64,000 nt of DNA from Paenibacillus sp. KS-LC4. Its GTDB lineage: Bacteria > Bacillota > Bacilli > Paenibacillales > Paenibacillaceae. Under the pieces are notes generated by a model that worked only from the letters and a program-made list of their open reading frames with translations, was not told where the DNA came from and ran no database searches. Both the position numbers and the translations under genes were made by a program. The stretch covers positions 187,001 to 251,000 of the forward strand of contig NZ_CP145905.1 in the NCBI RefSeq assembly GCF_036894955.1, in the 5' to 3' direction. Shown here piece after piece: positions 37,160 through 45,726 of this stretch (positions within the stretch are counted from its first letter, which is position 1; each line of letters starts with the position of its first letter).

Positions 37160-37975
37160 TCAGCGCTGCTTCGATTGCAGGCAATCGTATTGGGCAGCGA
37201 GCGTCCATACCTTCAACAAGGTACGGAGGAAATGGTAGGCTTGATGCATGATGAGTGCCAGCATTCCCGCCCAAGCATAGGAAAGGCCGGATACCAAAAG
37301 CGAGGCGGCGACAGCCAGCAGCCACATCATAAGAGAGAGGCCGGCATAAGGAAAAAGATTTCGGAGCGCCATACTGAGCGAGCGCATGGCGCCCGTGCCG
37401 GAGGCGGCGCCGAGCTGCATGGCGAGCAGCAGCAGGTGAACGAGAAAGCTCCACAGCAGCCAACCGCCAAAGCCTGGCAGCGTGCTTTGCAGTAGCTCGC
37501 CCAGCGAATGGCCCTCCAAAAGCAGCTTGAAGGCGCGAGGCAGAAGGAACCAGCCAGGTGCGAAAATAAGCAGCGCGCGCAGCCAATAGAGCAGCGTCAC
37601 AGGCTTCCAAGCCTTGCGAATGCCTTGAAGAAACTGCGTTCCGCCTTTTTCGTCCATATGATGCAGCGAGTAGAGCAGCCCCGCATGGAACAGCGGGCTC
37701 AGCAGCATGCGGGCGGCGAATAGGCCGCCCAGCAGCCATAGATAGGGGGTAATCATATCTGTTTTTGTCAATTGAAACTGGGCCTCGCTGAGGAACAGCG
37801 AAACGGCCGAATCCGACGGATGCTGGTGAGGAAAGCGCCGCAGCAGCGGCAGTACAGTCATATCAATAAAGCGGTAAAGGAAAAGTCCCCATAATAGCTG
37901 GTACAGGAACAACGCAATGACGATATTGAAATGGCGGATGGCGAGCCGCCAGCCTTGCTTCATATGCTGCTTCAT
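37160..37975 (-). CDS. Membrane protein of unknown function
   Basis: A 271-residue polytopic protein with about six membrane segments (roughly 15-35, 75-100, 122-145, 165-190, 205-230, 240-255). It opens with a short basic stretch (MKQHMKQGWRLAIRHFN) and ends in a basic tail. I do not recognise the family. It begins 15 bases behind the M1 peptidase gene on the same strand, so it is probably co-expressed and may assist that membrane-anchored enzyme. Confidence 0.75.
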   Translation of the reverse strand: MKQHMKQGWRLAIRHFNIVIALFLYQLLWGLFLYRFIDMTVLPLLRRFPHQHPSDSAVSLFLSEAQFQLTKTDMITPYLWLLGGLFAARMLLSPLFHAGLLYSLHHMDEKGGTQFLQGIRKAWKPVTLLYWLRALLIFAPGWFLLPRAFKLLLEGHSLGELLQSTLPGFGGWLLWSFLVHLLLLAMQLGAASGTGAMRSLSMALRNLFPYAGLSLMMWLLAVAASLLVSGLSYAWAGMLALIMHQAYHFLRTLLKVWTLAAQYDCLQSKQR

Positions 37976-37990
37976 TTGTTAACCTCCTCT

Positions 37991-40084
37991 CTACCAGCCT
38001 ACGGATGCGAGCAGGCCTTCAATAAGCTTCGTCAGGCCGAGGCTCCACCGAATGCGCGATTGCTCTGGCACTTCTGCACGCATAAAATTGTTAATATGCC
38101 GATTGTCCAGCACATTGCTGTTTTTCGGATCGACTGCTACCCATGCGAGCGGAGCGGCATGCATCACCTTGTACTCCATATGAGACTCGGCTGCGTCCCA
38201 TATTTTAGAAATGGTTTCGCCGTCGGTAAAGGAGAAAACGAGCGGTATGGGTCCGTTTTGTCCGCCATTGCGCTTGATCAGCACGGTAGACTCATAAGCC
38301 GTTTGGCCATCCTTCTGCACTTCATTCACTCGAATAGCCTCCACTGAAAAATCCGCCATCAGGCTGCCATACACATACTGGTGAAAATAATCCTGCCATT
38401 TTTCCTTCGTAACCTGCTCGACGACTCGCTGGAAATCGGACGTCGTTGGATGCTTGAATTTGTATTTTTGAAAATATGTGCGCATAATTTTTTGCATCGT
38501 CTTTGCTCCGACCTGCTTCTCAATGCCGACCAGCACAAGCTTGGCGCGCATGTATACATTTTCCGCATACTCATCGCTGTTGTGATAGGCCCATGAAGGC
38601 TGCTTAAGCGGGGCAGGAGCTGTAATATAGCTGGCCTCCATAGCTAAATTGGGTTCAACGCCATAGGCGTTCTCCATCACTTTATCCTCTGCATACGATG
38701 TAAAGCCTTCGTCGAGCCAAGCTTCTTCGAACTCGTTCGATGCGACCATTCCGTACCAATACTGATGACCAATCTCATGTACAACGGTTCGCTCCAAGCT
38801 GTAGCCAGGGTTGTCGGAGTCAGCAGCTAAAGCGGTTACGAGCGTTGGATATTCCATGCCGCCGGCGCCATTCGCCCCTTTTGGCGGAACGACGATGGAC
38901 AGCGTTGAATACGGATATTCACCGTACCACTCCGCGTATTTGGACAGCGACGATTTTGCTGCATGCATATAGCGGTCCTTTAGTCCCTCGTGGGCAGGGT
39001 CCATATAAAGCTTAATGCGTACGCCCGGAATGCCCGTTCCGGATAAGGTGTCCTCCGCGTATATGAAGTCGGGCGAGGCGGACCAAGCAAAGTCATGCAC
39101 ATCCTCGGCATAAAACGGATAGACGCTTTTGCCATTTTGCGTCACAGCCTCCTTCGTCTGAATGCCGGTTGAGGCTACCTTAAAGTTTTCTGGTACAGTA
39201 ATCTGGGCGCTGTATAAGCCGAAATCACTATAAAACTCCGAATCGCCATGATACTGATGGACGTTCCAGCCTTCATTCGTTCGGCCGCGCGTGCCAGCCG
39301 TCTCATAAACGGCAAGCTTCGGAAACCACTGACCCGCCATGACGAAGCTGCCGGAATAGCCCATGCGCGCGAATACTTCAGGCAGTTTAACCTCGTAGGT
39401 CATGGAGAGCGTTACCGATTTGCCCGGTGCGACTGGAACGGGAAGTTTAAGCTTCGTCAGTGTGTAATCGTCTGTATTTCCGTCATCGGGCTGGACATAA
39501 TGCAGGCGGGGAAGCAGGCTCTCGCCCTCCAACGTCTGCAAGGTGAGCAGCTTCATATAGCCTTGGCCGTCAACCGTAGCCTTGTCGCCTCTGAGCTGGC
39601 CGCCAGACTCGCGCATGAACGTCGATTTTTCGGATTGAAAGGCATTGGGATACAGATGAAAATACAGCTCGGACACCGTTTTTTTACCTGGATTCGTCCA
39701 AGTTACGGTCTGGGAGCCGTCCAAATACCTAATATCCTCTCGAAGTGCAACATGCATATTGTATTGGACGACTCTTTTGCTGAGCGTCTGCTCAGCATCA
39801 GGCTGGACAGAGTCGGGCTGCACCGGTGCTGCCGGGGCAGGCGGCTTGGCTGTTTGCGGTGCAGCCTGGATGCCTGCTGGTATACCGGCCGCACCGCTTG
39901 GCGGGGCAGTAGTTGTGTGGGCTGCGGCGCTATTTGCCAAACCAGCAAGTGGCGGGTCTGAGGTGCCGGAGGCGTACGTATACTGGGATAGCCAAGCGTT
40001 GCCGAAGCCATGATGCAGCGACAGTCCGAGCAGGACAGCCGATAGCAAAATGAGCGCGATTCGTTTGAAAGGTCCTGGAGTCAT
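37991..40084 (-). CDS. M1-family zinc metallopeptidase, membrane-anchored
   Basis: About 697 residues: an N-terminal signal/anchor (about 5-25), a Ala/Pro-rich linker (about 45-95), an aminopeptidase-N-like beta domain and the M1 catalytic domain with the zinc motif HEIGHQYWYG, the third ligand in NEFEEAWLDEGFTSY, and GANGAGGMEYPTLV in place of the usual GAMEN. The catalytic part lies outside the membrane. The frame is open to a TTG at 40108, but the ATG at 40082-40084 stands nine bases behind GGGAGGG. First gene of the operon with the membrane protein. Confidence 0.88.
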   Translation of the reverse strand: MTPGPFKRIALILLSAVLLGLSLHHGFGNAWLSQYTYASGTSDPPLAGLANSAAAHTTTAPPSGAAGIPAGIQAAPQTAKPPAPAAPVQPDSVQPDAEQTLSKRVVQYNMHVALREDIRYLDGSQTVTWTNPGKKTVSELYFHLYPNAFQSEKSTFMRESGGQLRGDKATVDGQGYMKLLTLQTLEGESLLPRLHYVQPDDGNTDDYTLTKLKLPVPVAPGKSVTLSMTYEVKLPEVFARMGYSGSFVMAGQWFPKLAVYETAGTRGRTNEGWNVHQYHGDSEFYSDFGLYSAQITVPENFKVASTGIQTKEAVTQNGKSVYPFYAEDVHDFAWSASPDFIYAEDTLSGTGIPGVRIKLYMDPAHEGLKDRYMHAAKSSLSKYAEWYGEYPYSTLSIVVPPKGANGAGGMEYPTLVTALAADSDNPGYSLERTVVHEIGHQYWYGMVASNEFEEAWLDEGFTSYAEDKVMENAYGVEPNLAMEASYITAPAPLKQPSWAYHNSDEYAENVYMRAKLVLVGIEKQVGAKTMQKIMRTYFQKYKFKHPTTSDFQRVVEQVTKEKWQDYFHQYVYGSLMADFSVEAIRVNEVQKDGQTAYESTVLIKRNGGQNGPIPLVFSFTDGETISKIWDAAESHMEYKVMHAAPLAWVAVDPKNSNVLDNRHINNFMRAEVPEQSRIRWSLGLTKLIEGLLASVGW

Positions 40085-40568
40085 TGAACGTTTCCCTCCC
40101 GTTGACAAGCATCTACAGCATATATATGTCGGCTTGTACAGGAATAGTCTTATGGATTTGGTAAGAGAGGGGGAAGAGGCTGAAAATTACTTTTCTGAGG
40201 CCCAAAGATTTTATGCAACGATAGTGGTCCTAACTAAAAAAGATCTAAAATATTCAAACTAAAAGCTATACTTTATACACTACCAATTTCAAAAAGATGA
40301 ACATACACTTAAGTTTGGGAGGAGTTGGACGAATAGGTCTATTACTCTAGAACCTGACTCGATTTCAGCTTGGATTAAAGGCAGGAGATTTTGCTCGTTC
40401 ATAAATGTTAGCGCTTTCGTTTTTTCTAAAGGCGATAAATGCTGAATTTCCGGCTTGAAGCAGCCCCAAGCCCATTTTAAGACAGCGCAGCACATAGCAT
40501 TCCAAATTTCAAAAATATTGAGGGTCGATAGAGCGTGGAAAACCAATTTTGAAGAGCGAGGTATTGCT
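40085..40568. other. Intergenic region before the ABC-2 exporter genes
   Basis: 484 AT-rich bases. No RNA gene, repeat or clear promoter was recognised. A 101-codon minus-strand frame (40289-40594) has a protein-like composition but overlaps the permease start and matches nothing I know; it may be a gene remnant. Confidence 0.35.
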
Positions 40569-41360
40569 ATGGCACTATATATTGAATTTTTCAAGAAGGC
40601 CTTTCAAGAACGTTATGCGTTTCGTTTCAACTTTTACATCACAATTCTTGCAAGCATTCTGCTGCTTGTGATTCAAATTAATGTGTGGACGGCACTTTAC
40701 AACAATAAAGAGAATATTGACAATATCCATCTTAATGAAATGGTTTGCTACATAATAATCTCAGCAATCGTCGTGACATTAACGCGATCGAATGCAGGAA
40801 GGAAAATTGCAGAGAGAGTTGAGAATGGAAGTATCATATTGGATTTAATGAAACCCGTTAATTTTAAGAGATATTTATTATCCGAGGACTTAGGAACGAA
40901 TGTATTCCAAACCTTATTTGTCACGATTCCTGCTATAGCGGCTACCTTTTTGTTTTTCGACATCTCCCTATCGGTGGATATGAGGAATACATTACTGTTC
41001 CTACCGAGTCTTGTGTTAGGGATAATTATGGCTTTCCATATTCATTATATTTTTGGCCTTTTCTCGTTTTGGCTTGAAACCTCATGGTATATTCCGTTCT
41101 TTATAGGTGCCTTATTCGAACTCTTCTCAGGTTCTGTTGTTCCATTATGGTTTTACCCGCAATGGTTGTTCAATATCTGTCAGGCATTACCGTTCCGCTT
41201 CATTTTTTTTGAACCGATTGCTATTTTTTTAGGGAAGTACGGAATGCAACAATCGGTAACCGTTCTTCTCATGCAATCTGGATGGTTGGCGGTTATTATA
41301 CTCGTTGAAAAATATGTATGGTCTAGAGTGCAAACCAAATTAGTAATACACGGGGGATGA
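40569..41360 (+). CDS. ABC-2 type exporter permease (DUF990-like), subunit 1
   Basis: A 263-residue protein with six membrane segments. It opens MALYIEFFKKAFQERYAFR, followed by ILASILLLVIQINVWTALY, as in the ABC2_membrane_6 (formerly DUF990) family, whose members come as two permeases plus one ATPase. The start is the ATG at 40569 behind GAGCGAGGT; the frame is open from 40455. It overlaps nothing and is followed 3 bases later by subunit 2. AT-rich compared with neighbouring genes, which suggests acquisition. Substrate unknown. Confidence 0.82.
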   Translation: MALYIEFFKKAFQERYAFRFNFYITILASILLLVIQINVWTALYNNKENIDNIHLNEMVCYIIISAIVVTLTRSNAGRKIAERVENGSIILDLMKPVNFKRYLLSEDLGTNVFQTLFVTIPAIAATFLFFDISLSVDMRNTLLFLPSLVLGIIMAFHIHYIFGLFSFWLETSWYIPFFIGALFELFSGSVVPLWFYPQWLFNICQALPFRFIFFEPIAIFLGKYGMQQSVTVLLMQSGWLAVIILVEKYVWSRVQTKLVIHGG

Positions 41361-41363
41361 CGT

Positions 41364-42167
41364 ATGCATTACGCTCAACTGTATTTGGAATTTATCAAAT
41401 TAAGGATCATGGGGGTGGCCGAATACCGTAAAGCCTTTTTTATGGGAGGGTTAGCTCAGTTTGCTTCTTACGGGGCTGAATTTCTGATTTTATGGATTTT
41501 GGTAGATAAGTTTCAATCCATCAATGGTTGGGGAGCATATGAGGTGTTATTTTTGTTCTCTTTAAATCTATGTTCTTACGCACTAGCGGGATTTTTCGTT
41601 TTCACACCTACGACTCAACTAAGCAATATGGTGAAAAATGGTTCTTTCGACGAAGTGTTAACAAAGCCTCTTAATAGCTTCTTTTACCTGGTTTGCCGGG
41701 AATTCAATAGCGCGTACATAAGCCATTTTTGCCTCTCCATCGGGGTGATTGTCATCTGCCTAACTGGTATGGAAATGACCTTTACGTTTAAGGATATCGT
41801 TTTCCTGATCGTAGTGATAATTAGTGGGGCATTAATTCAAGGGGCAGGGTTAATTTTCACTTCAGTACCTTCATTTTGGATCATCGAAACGCAAGGTTTG
41901 CGAGAAGTTCTTTTCTTTCAAATTAAAAATTTTATTCGTTACCCAATCACCATTTACAACAAGGCGGTTCAAGTGATTCTGACCTTTATTCTGCCTTATG
42001 CGTTTATTAATTTTTATCCCGCGCAATATTTTATGACGAAAGATGATTTTGTTTTTTTTAATCATAACGTTCAATATTTCTCTCCGGTGGTTGGAGTTGT
42101 ATGTTTTGTACTCGCTTATAGGTTTTGGTTATTTGGCGTCAATCATTACAAAAGTACGGGATCATAG
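41364..42167 (+). CDS. ABC-2 type exporter permease (DUF990-like), subunit 2
   Basis: A 267-residue polytopic protein paralogous in layout to subunit 1: cytosolic start (LYLEFIKLRIMGVAEYRKAFF), about six membrane segments, and FIRYPITIYNKAVQ before the last pair, a segment typical of this permease family. It lies between subunit 1 and the ATPase in a compact operon. The two permeases probably form a heterodimer. Confidence 0.82.
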   Translation: MHYAQLYLEFIKLRIMGVAEYRKAFFMGGLAQFASYGAEFLILWILVDKFQSINGWGAYEVLFLFSLNLCSYALAGFFVFTPTTQLSNMVKNGSFDEVLTKPLNSFFYLVCREFNSAYISHFCLSIGVIVICLTGMEMTFTFKDIVFLIVVIISGALIQGAGLIFTSVPSFWIIETQGLREVLFFQIKNFIRYPITIYNKAVQVILTFILPYAFINFYPAQYFMTKDDFVFFNHNVQYFSPVVGVVCFVLAYRFWLFGVNHYKSTGS

Positions 42168-42179
42168 GGGGGAACTATC

Positions 42180-43163
42180 GTGATAGAGGTCAGTAATGTA
42201 ACAAGGGAGTTCAGAGTATTTAGACGCGAAAAAGGGTTTGCTTCGTCTATAAAGTCAATTCTGAACAGGAACTACGAAGTGAAGAAGGCTGTTAACAATA
42301 TTAATTTTCATATCCAAGAAGGAGAACTTGTCGGATATATTGGGTCGAACGGAGCTGGTAAATCTACGACGATAAAAATGCTTGCCGGTATTCTTGTACC
42401 TACATCTGGGATTGTCCGGGTGAACGGTAAAGAACCGCACCGAAATAGGAAGGAAAACGCAATGAATATCGGGGTCGTCTTTGGTCAGAGGTCTCAATTA
42501 TATTGGAATCTCCCGATGGAGGAAACCTTTGATCTATTCGCAAAAATATATAAAATTAACCCAACGGTTTTCCGTAACAATGTTGATTATTACGTAGATT
42601 TGCTCGAAATGGAAGAATTCATAAGGGTTCCGGTGCGTCAGCTGAGTCTTGGTCAAAGAATGCGTGCAGAGTTAGCGGTGGCCTTGCTCCATGAGCCAAA
42701 AGTACTTTATTTGGACGAGCCTACGATCGGTTTAGATGTAGCCGTAAAGGCCAAGATTAGAACCTTTATACGACAAATAAACAAATCAAAGAAAACAACC
42801 GTAATTCTAACTACTCACGATATGAAGGACATCGAGGAAGTATGCGACCGAATTATTACAATTAACAAAGGCGAAGTATTATTTGACGGTACTGTAGCCG
42901 GATTCAAGGACAATTTCAATCCGGGTCATGTGCTTACAGTCGATTTGGATGATCAGCGCAATAAAATAACAGATGGCAGGCTCAAGCTTCTTGTCGACGA
43001 AGGATTGAGGAAAAGCTTCTTAATTGACAAGAATGAACTCTCGGTCGCCCATGCGATATCCATCATTTCGAATAGCTACGAAATAAAGGACATGCAGTTG
43101 AAAGAGCCGGATATTGAGGAAGCGGTGAAGTTTTTATATGCTGCGGCAGCGAGAGAAAAATAG
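42180..43163 (+). CDS. ABC exporter ATP-binding protein
   Basis: A 327-residue ATPase of the NatA/DrrA-like class. Walker A is GSNGAGKST (about 56-64), the Q-loop follows in VFGQRSQLYWN, the signature is LSLGQRMR, and Walker B is VLYLDEPTIGLD with the switch His in TTHDMKDIE. GTG start behind AGGGGGGAA. The C-terminal 90 residues form the extra domain common in exporters of this family. Third gene of the ABC-2 cassette. Confidence 0.9.
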   Translation: MIEVSNVTREFRVFRREKGFASSIKSILNRNYEVKKAVNNINFHIQEGELVGYIGSNGAGKSTTIKMLAGILVPTSGIVRVNGKEPHRNRKENAMNIGVVFGQRSQLYWNLPMEETFDLFAKIYKINPTVFRNNVDYYVDLLEMEEFIRVPVRQLSLGQRMRAELAVALLHEPKVLYLDEPTIGLDVAVKAKIRTFIRQINKSKKTTVILTTHDMKDIEEVCDRIITINKGEVLFDGTVAGFKDNFNPGHVLTVDLDDQRNKITDGRLKLLVDEGLRKSFLIDKNELSVAHAISIISNSYEIKDMQLKEPDIEEAVKFLYAAAAREK

Positions 43164-43184
43164 AGTATGTCGACTAGGGAGAAA

Positions 43185-43696
43185 GGCACACCGCATTTCC
43201 GGTAAAATTCTGAAGCAAATAATGGAAGGGTAAGCAGCCTTCAAACTGGAAATGGAGCGCTTCGGCATTCAGATGATATTAGCGGGCGGGGGAGGCGCTG
43301 CTGTCACCAACACGAACTTACCTGCCAATCGTTAAAGAATTGCTTGAGCAGCTTTCTTCTCAGATCACTGGTATTATCCATTGTACGGGTGGTGGGCAAG
43401 GGAAGTGCAAAGGTTTTGGTACAGGTGTTCATTATGTAAAAGACAATATGTTCCCAATACCACCTATATTCCAGGTCATTCAAGAGCAGGGCTCCGTTCC
43501 GCTCAAGGAAATGTATCAAATTTTCAATATGGGCCATCGAATGGAAATTTATTGCAAGCCAGAGGCTGCAAATGAGCTTATTGCCACTTCACAAAAATAT
43601 GGGGTAGAAGCAAGAGTGATTGGGAAAGTCGAAGCAAGCGACAGCGATGTTAATCAAGTAACTATTTTCACCGAAGGCACGACGCTGGAGCTGTAA
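43185..43696 (+). pseudogene. Decayed purM-like gene (AIR synthase family)
   Basis: Two frames together give pieces of a phosphoribosylformylglycinamidine cyclo-ligase-type protein. Frame 1 (43185-43290) reads HRISGKILKQIMEG, an in-frame TAA, then FKLEMERFGIQMILAGG; this is the region leading to the GGETAD motif. Frame 2 (43291-43696) reads EALLSPTRTYLPIVKELLEQ, GIIHCTGGGQGKCKGFG and on to the natural C-terminus. The first hundred or so residues and the stretch from GGETAD to GEALLSPTR are gone; both joining points contain GGGGGAG-like bases. It lies directly behind the ABC cassette. Only the last 118 codons remain open. Confidence 0.8.
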
Positions 43697-43919
43697 AGGA
43701 TTTATTTAAAGCAAGAAATAAACATTTTACCGGATGGCGAGCTTTTTTTGGTATGATACCAAGAGAGGCCCGCCTGCTTTTATGAAATGAACTTTTGATT
43801 ATAAAAGGCGTGTGCTTGTTTTATTGAAGCAAAACATTCAAAATGGAGTTATAGATGTGTTTCTGTAGGCTTAACAAATATGAGGGCAGGAAATGTGACG
43901 AGAGGACGTGTACGAACGA

Positions 43920-44432
43920 ATGGAACAGCAAGGACAACCGGAGAAAAAAGAAAAGAAATCACTCGCGCTTAACGTCGTGAGCAATAAACAGCATAAAGGC
44001 TTTGGTGCAGGCACCATTGATCTAAGCCAAGTATCCTGCGTTATTATTGATGCGGGCGTCGCTTATATCGACGACGGCGCGATGCATGCGAAGAGCAAAG
44101 TGGAGCGCGGCATCAAGTTTTCCCCTAATAAAGAGGATACGCCGAATGGCCGCCAATGCTGGATTGTATGGGTTGCGGTAGAACGCGGAGAGAATGGCAC
44201 GAACTACGCTGGCGCAACAGCTTGCGAAATGTGGATTGACACGGAAGCCCGCCGCGGGTGGAAAATCCTCCCTGATCATGTCAACAAGCTTGATCATGCG
44301 ATAAAGCGCCGCTTCAACTTGGGCGAGCTGGGCGCAGAAGAAAAGGCTGCGTTCCGCAAGCTGTTAATTGAGCATAATGAAGAATGGTGGACCAATTCTT
44401 CCGATGAGCTGAAGCAGGCTTTGGAGGCGTAG
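43920..44432 (+). CDS. ywhD: YwhD family protein
   Basis: A 170-residue soluble protein. The family core is clear: HKGFGAGTIDLSQVS, DDGAMHAKSKVERGIKF, NGRQCWIVWVAVER, GATACEMWIDTEARRG and LPDHVNKLDHAIKR. Homologues are widespread in Bacillales; the function is unknown. The start may be the GTG at 43908, which is very close to GAGAGGA, or the ATG at 43920, which I prefer. A terminator-like hairpin follows at 44495. Confidence 0.88.
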   Translation: MEQQGQPEKKEKKSLALNVVSNKQHKGFGAGTIDLSQVSCVIIDAGVAYIDDGAMHAKSKVERGIKFSPNKEDTPNGRQCWIVWVAVERGENGTNYAGATACEMWIDTEARRGWKILPDHVNKLDHAIKRRFNLGELGAEEKAAFRKLLIEHNEEWWTNSSDELKQALEA

Positions 44433-44494
44433 GCTTACGTCTGCTTAACTAACTGAACGGTTACTGAAGTAATGTTATAAGTCATTAGGGCAGA

Positions 44495-44521
44495 GGCGTT
44501 CGTAACTTGAACGTCTTCTTT
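44495..44521 (+). terminator. Terminator-like hairpin behind ywhD
   Basis: GGCGTTC (44495-44501) pairs with GAACGTC (44509-44515, one G-T pair) and is followed by TTCTTTGT. A modest stem. Confidence 0.5.
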
Positions 44522-44635
44522 GTCATGGTTGTACGTAAATACAAAACATATTTATCGTATATTTTAATAAGGACGCTGATTTACTTGTTCTTAATTATAG
44601 ATGCTTATTAAGGAGATACAACTTAGGAAGTTATC

Positions 44636-44664
44636 TTGACTAATCTAATTTATATGTGTATAAT
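44636..44664 (+). promoter_or_regulatory. SigA promoter of the abiEi gene
   Basis: TTGACT (44636-44641), a 17-base spacer and an exact TATAAT (44659-44664). The -10 hexamer is the left end of the first 28-bp palindrome, so a repressor bound there would block RNA polymerase. Confidence 0.8.
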
Positions 44665-44686
44665 GAGGTGTATACACCTCATTATA
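44659..44686. promoter_or_regulatory. 28-bp perfect palindrome 1 (likely AbiEi operator)
   Basis: Perfect dyad with the left arm TATAATGAGGTGTA (44659-44672) and its exact complement at 44673-44686. It shares the ten-base core GTGTATACAC with palindrome 2. It covers the -10 box and the expected transcription start. Confidence 0.75.
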
Positions 44687-44743
44687 ATAATATAATACAT
44701 ATTTAAATACCCTGTGGATATTGATTTTTTCTTTCGCTTATGG

Positions 44744-44771
44744 TATCATCTAGTGTATACACTAGATGATA
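44744..44771. promoter_or_regulatory. 28-bp perfect palindrome 2 (likely AbiEi operator)
   Basis: Perfect dyad with the left arm TATCATCTAGTGTA (44744-44757) and its complement at 44758-44771. Core GTGTATACAC as in palindrome 1. It lies in the leader, 28 bases before the preferred start codon, and would form a strong hairpin in the mRNA. Confidence 0.75.
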
Positions 44772-44799
44772 TTTAATGAGTGAAGAAATGAGGTCTAAA

Positions 44800-45684
44800 A
44801 TGGCACGCCCTAATCGGTATCAGATTATGGATCTCTACAAGTCAGAAATTGAATTTGTACTTCAAGAATTGAACAAAAATATTTTTAGCGTTGCTGATAT
44901 AAATTCTGTTCTTTTTTCCAATCAATACAAATGGAAATTGCCTGCTTCAACAACAACTGAAGAGTTTTTAGAGTTTCTTGTTGAGCGAAGAAAAATCTTA
45001 CGACAAGTCGCAATTATTTTAGGTGGTAGAGAAATAATTAGATATGTATTTAATAACAGCCAACTGGATCACGCCGAGTTTGCTGTTTCTTTATTTTCCA
45101 ATCTGTATTTAAGCCATTATTCCGCAGTTACTTTACATGATTTGACTGATGAAATTGTAAAATCTATTTATGTAAACCGGGAACAGTCAGAAAAAAAAGG
45201 GGCGCCTTCCGTGGTGCTGCTACAGCAGAATATTGATCAGGCATTTTTAAAGCCTATGCGACAAACAAATAATTTTTTTGATTTTGAAAATCGCCGTATA
45301 TATGTCCTGAATGGTCGCTACACAAATCAGTTAGGAATTATAAAGAAAAATGGACTGCAAGTGACAGATTTAGAGAGAACTTTGATTGACATTGCAGTAC
45401 GACCAGATTATGCAGGTGGCGTTAATGAAGTATTGAATATTTATAGGCGTGCTAAGGGCTTAATTTCTGTAAACAAAATGCGGATGTACATTCAGAAATT
45501 AAAATATATTTACCCATATCATCAGGCAATTGGGTTTTATTTAGAGTTAGCAGGATACAATGATACTGCGCTTAAATTAATGTCAAATATACCAGTGGAA
45601 CATGATTTTTATTTAACCTATAATATTATTGAAAAAGCGTATTCTAGTCGTTGGAGGCTATACTACCCTCAAAATTTATCATGA
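44800..45684 (+). CDS. AbiEi-type antitoxin (type IV toxin-antitoxin system)
   Basis: A 294-residue protein of the AbiEi family: an N-terminal winged helix-turn-helix region and a C-terminal domain with VTDLERTLIDIAVRPDYAGG, the segment that defines the family. AbiEi proteins repress their own promoter by binding inverted repeats and counter the AbiEii nucleotidyltransferase toxin. The frame opens at an ATG at 44776, but GAGGT six bases before the ATG at 44800 favours that start. Low GC. The partner toxin gene lies downstream on the opposite strand, not in an operon with it. Confidence 0.85.
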   Translation: MARPNRYQIMDLYKSEIEFVLQELNKNIFSVADINSVLFSNQYKWKLPASTTTEEFLEFLVERRKILRQVAIILGGREIIRYVFNNSQLDHAEFAVSLFSNLYLSHYSAVTLHDLTDEIVKSIYVNREQSEKKGAPSVVLLQQNIDQAFLKPMRQTNNFFDFENRRIYVLNGRYTNQLGIIKKNGLQVTDLERTLIDIAVRPDYAGGVNEVLNIYRRAKGLISVNKMRMYIQKLKYIYPYHQAIGFYLELAGYNDTALKLMSNIPVEHDFYLTYNIIEKAYSSRWRLYYPQNLS

Positions 45685-45691
45685 TCATTTT

Positions 45692-45724
45692 GAAGAACCG
45701 CTTGAATTTTTCAAGCGGTTCTTC
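45692..45724. terminator. Bidirectional terminator between antitoxin and toxin genes
   Basis: GAAGAACCGCTTGA (45692-45705) and TCAAGCGGTTCTTC (45711-45724) form a perfect 14-bp stem around a T-rich loop. It separates the two convergent genes and touches the toxin stop codon. Confidence 0.8.
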
Positions 45725-45726
45725 AT

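Larger units (their letters stand above)
44433..44799. other. Intergenic region ywhD / abiEi with promoter and twin palindromes
   Basis: Holds the ywhD terminator, a consensus-like promoter, and two 28-bp perfect palindromes 85 bp apart centre to centre. Details are in the separate entries. Confidence 0.8.

Noticed and set aside
40289..40594. 101-codon minus-strand frame before the ABC-2 permease
   Set aside because: Its composition is protein-like, but it has no ribosome binding site that I can see, overlaps the permease start, and matches no family I know. It is not called as a gene.
44776..44800. Upstream ATG at 44776 as abiEi start
   Set aside because: It directly abuts the second palindrome and has no SD, whereas GAGGT stands six bases before the ATG at 44800.
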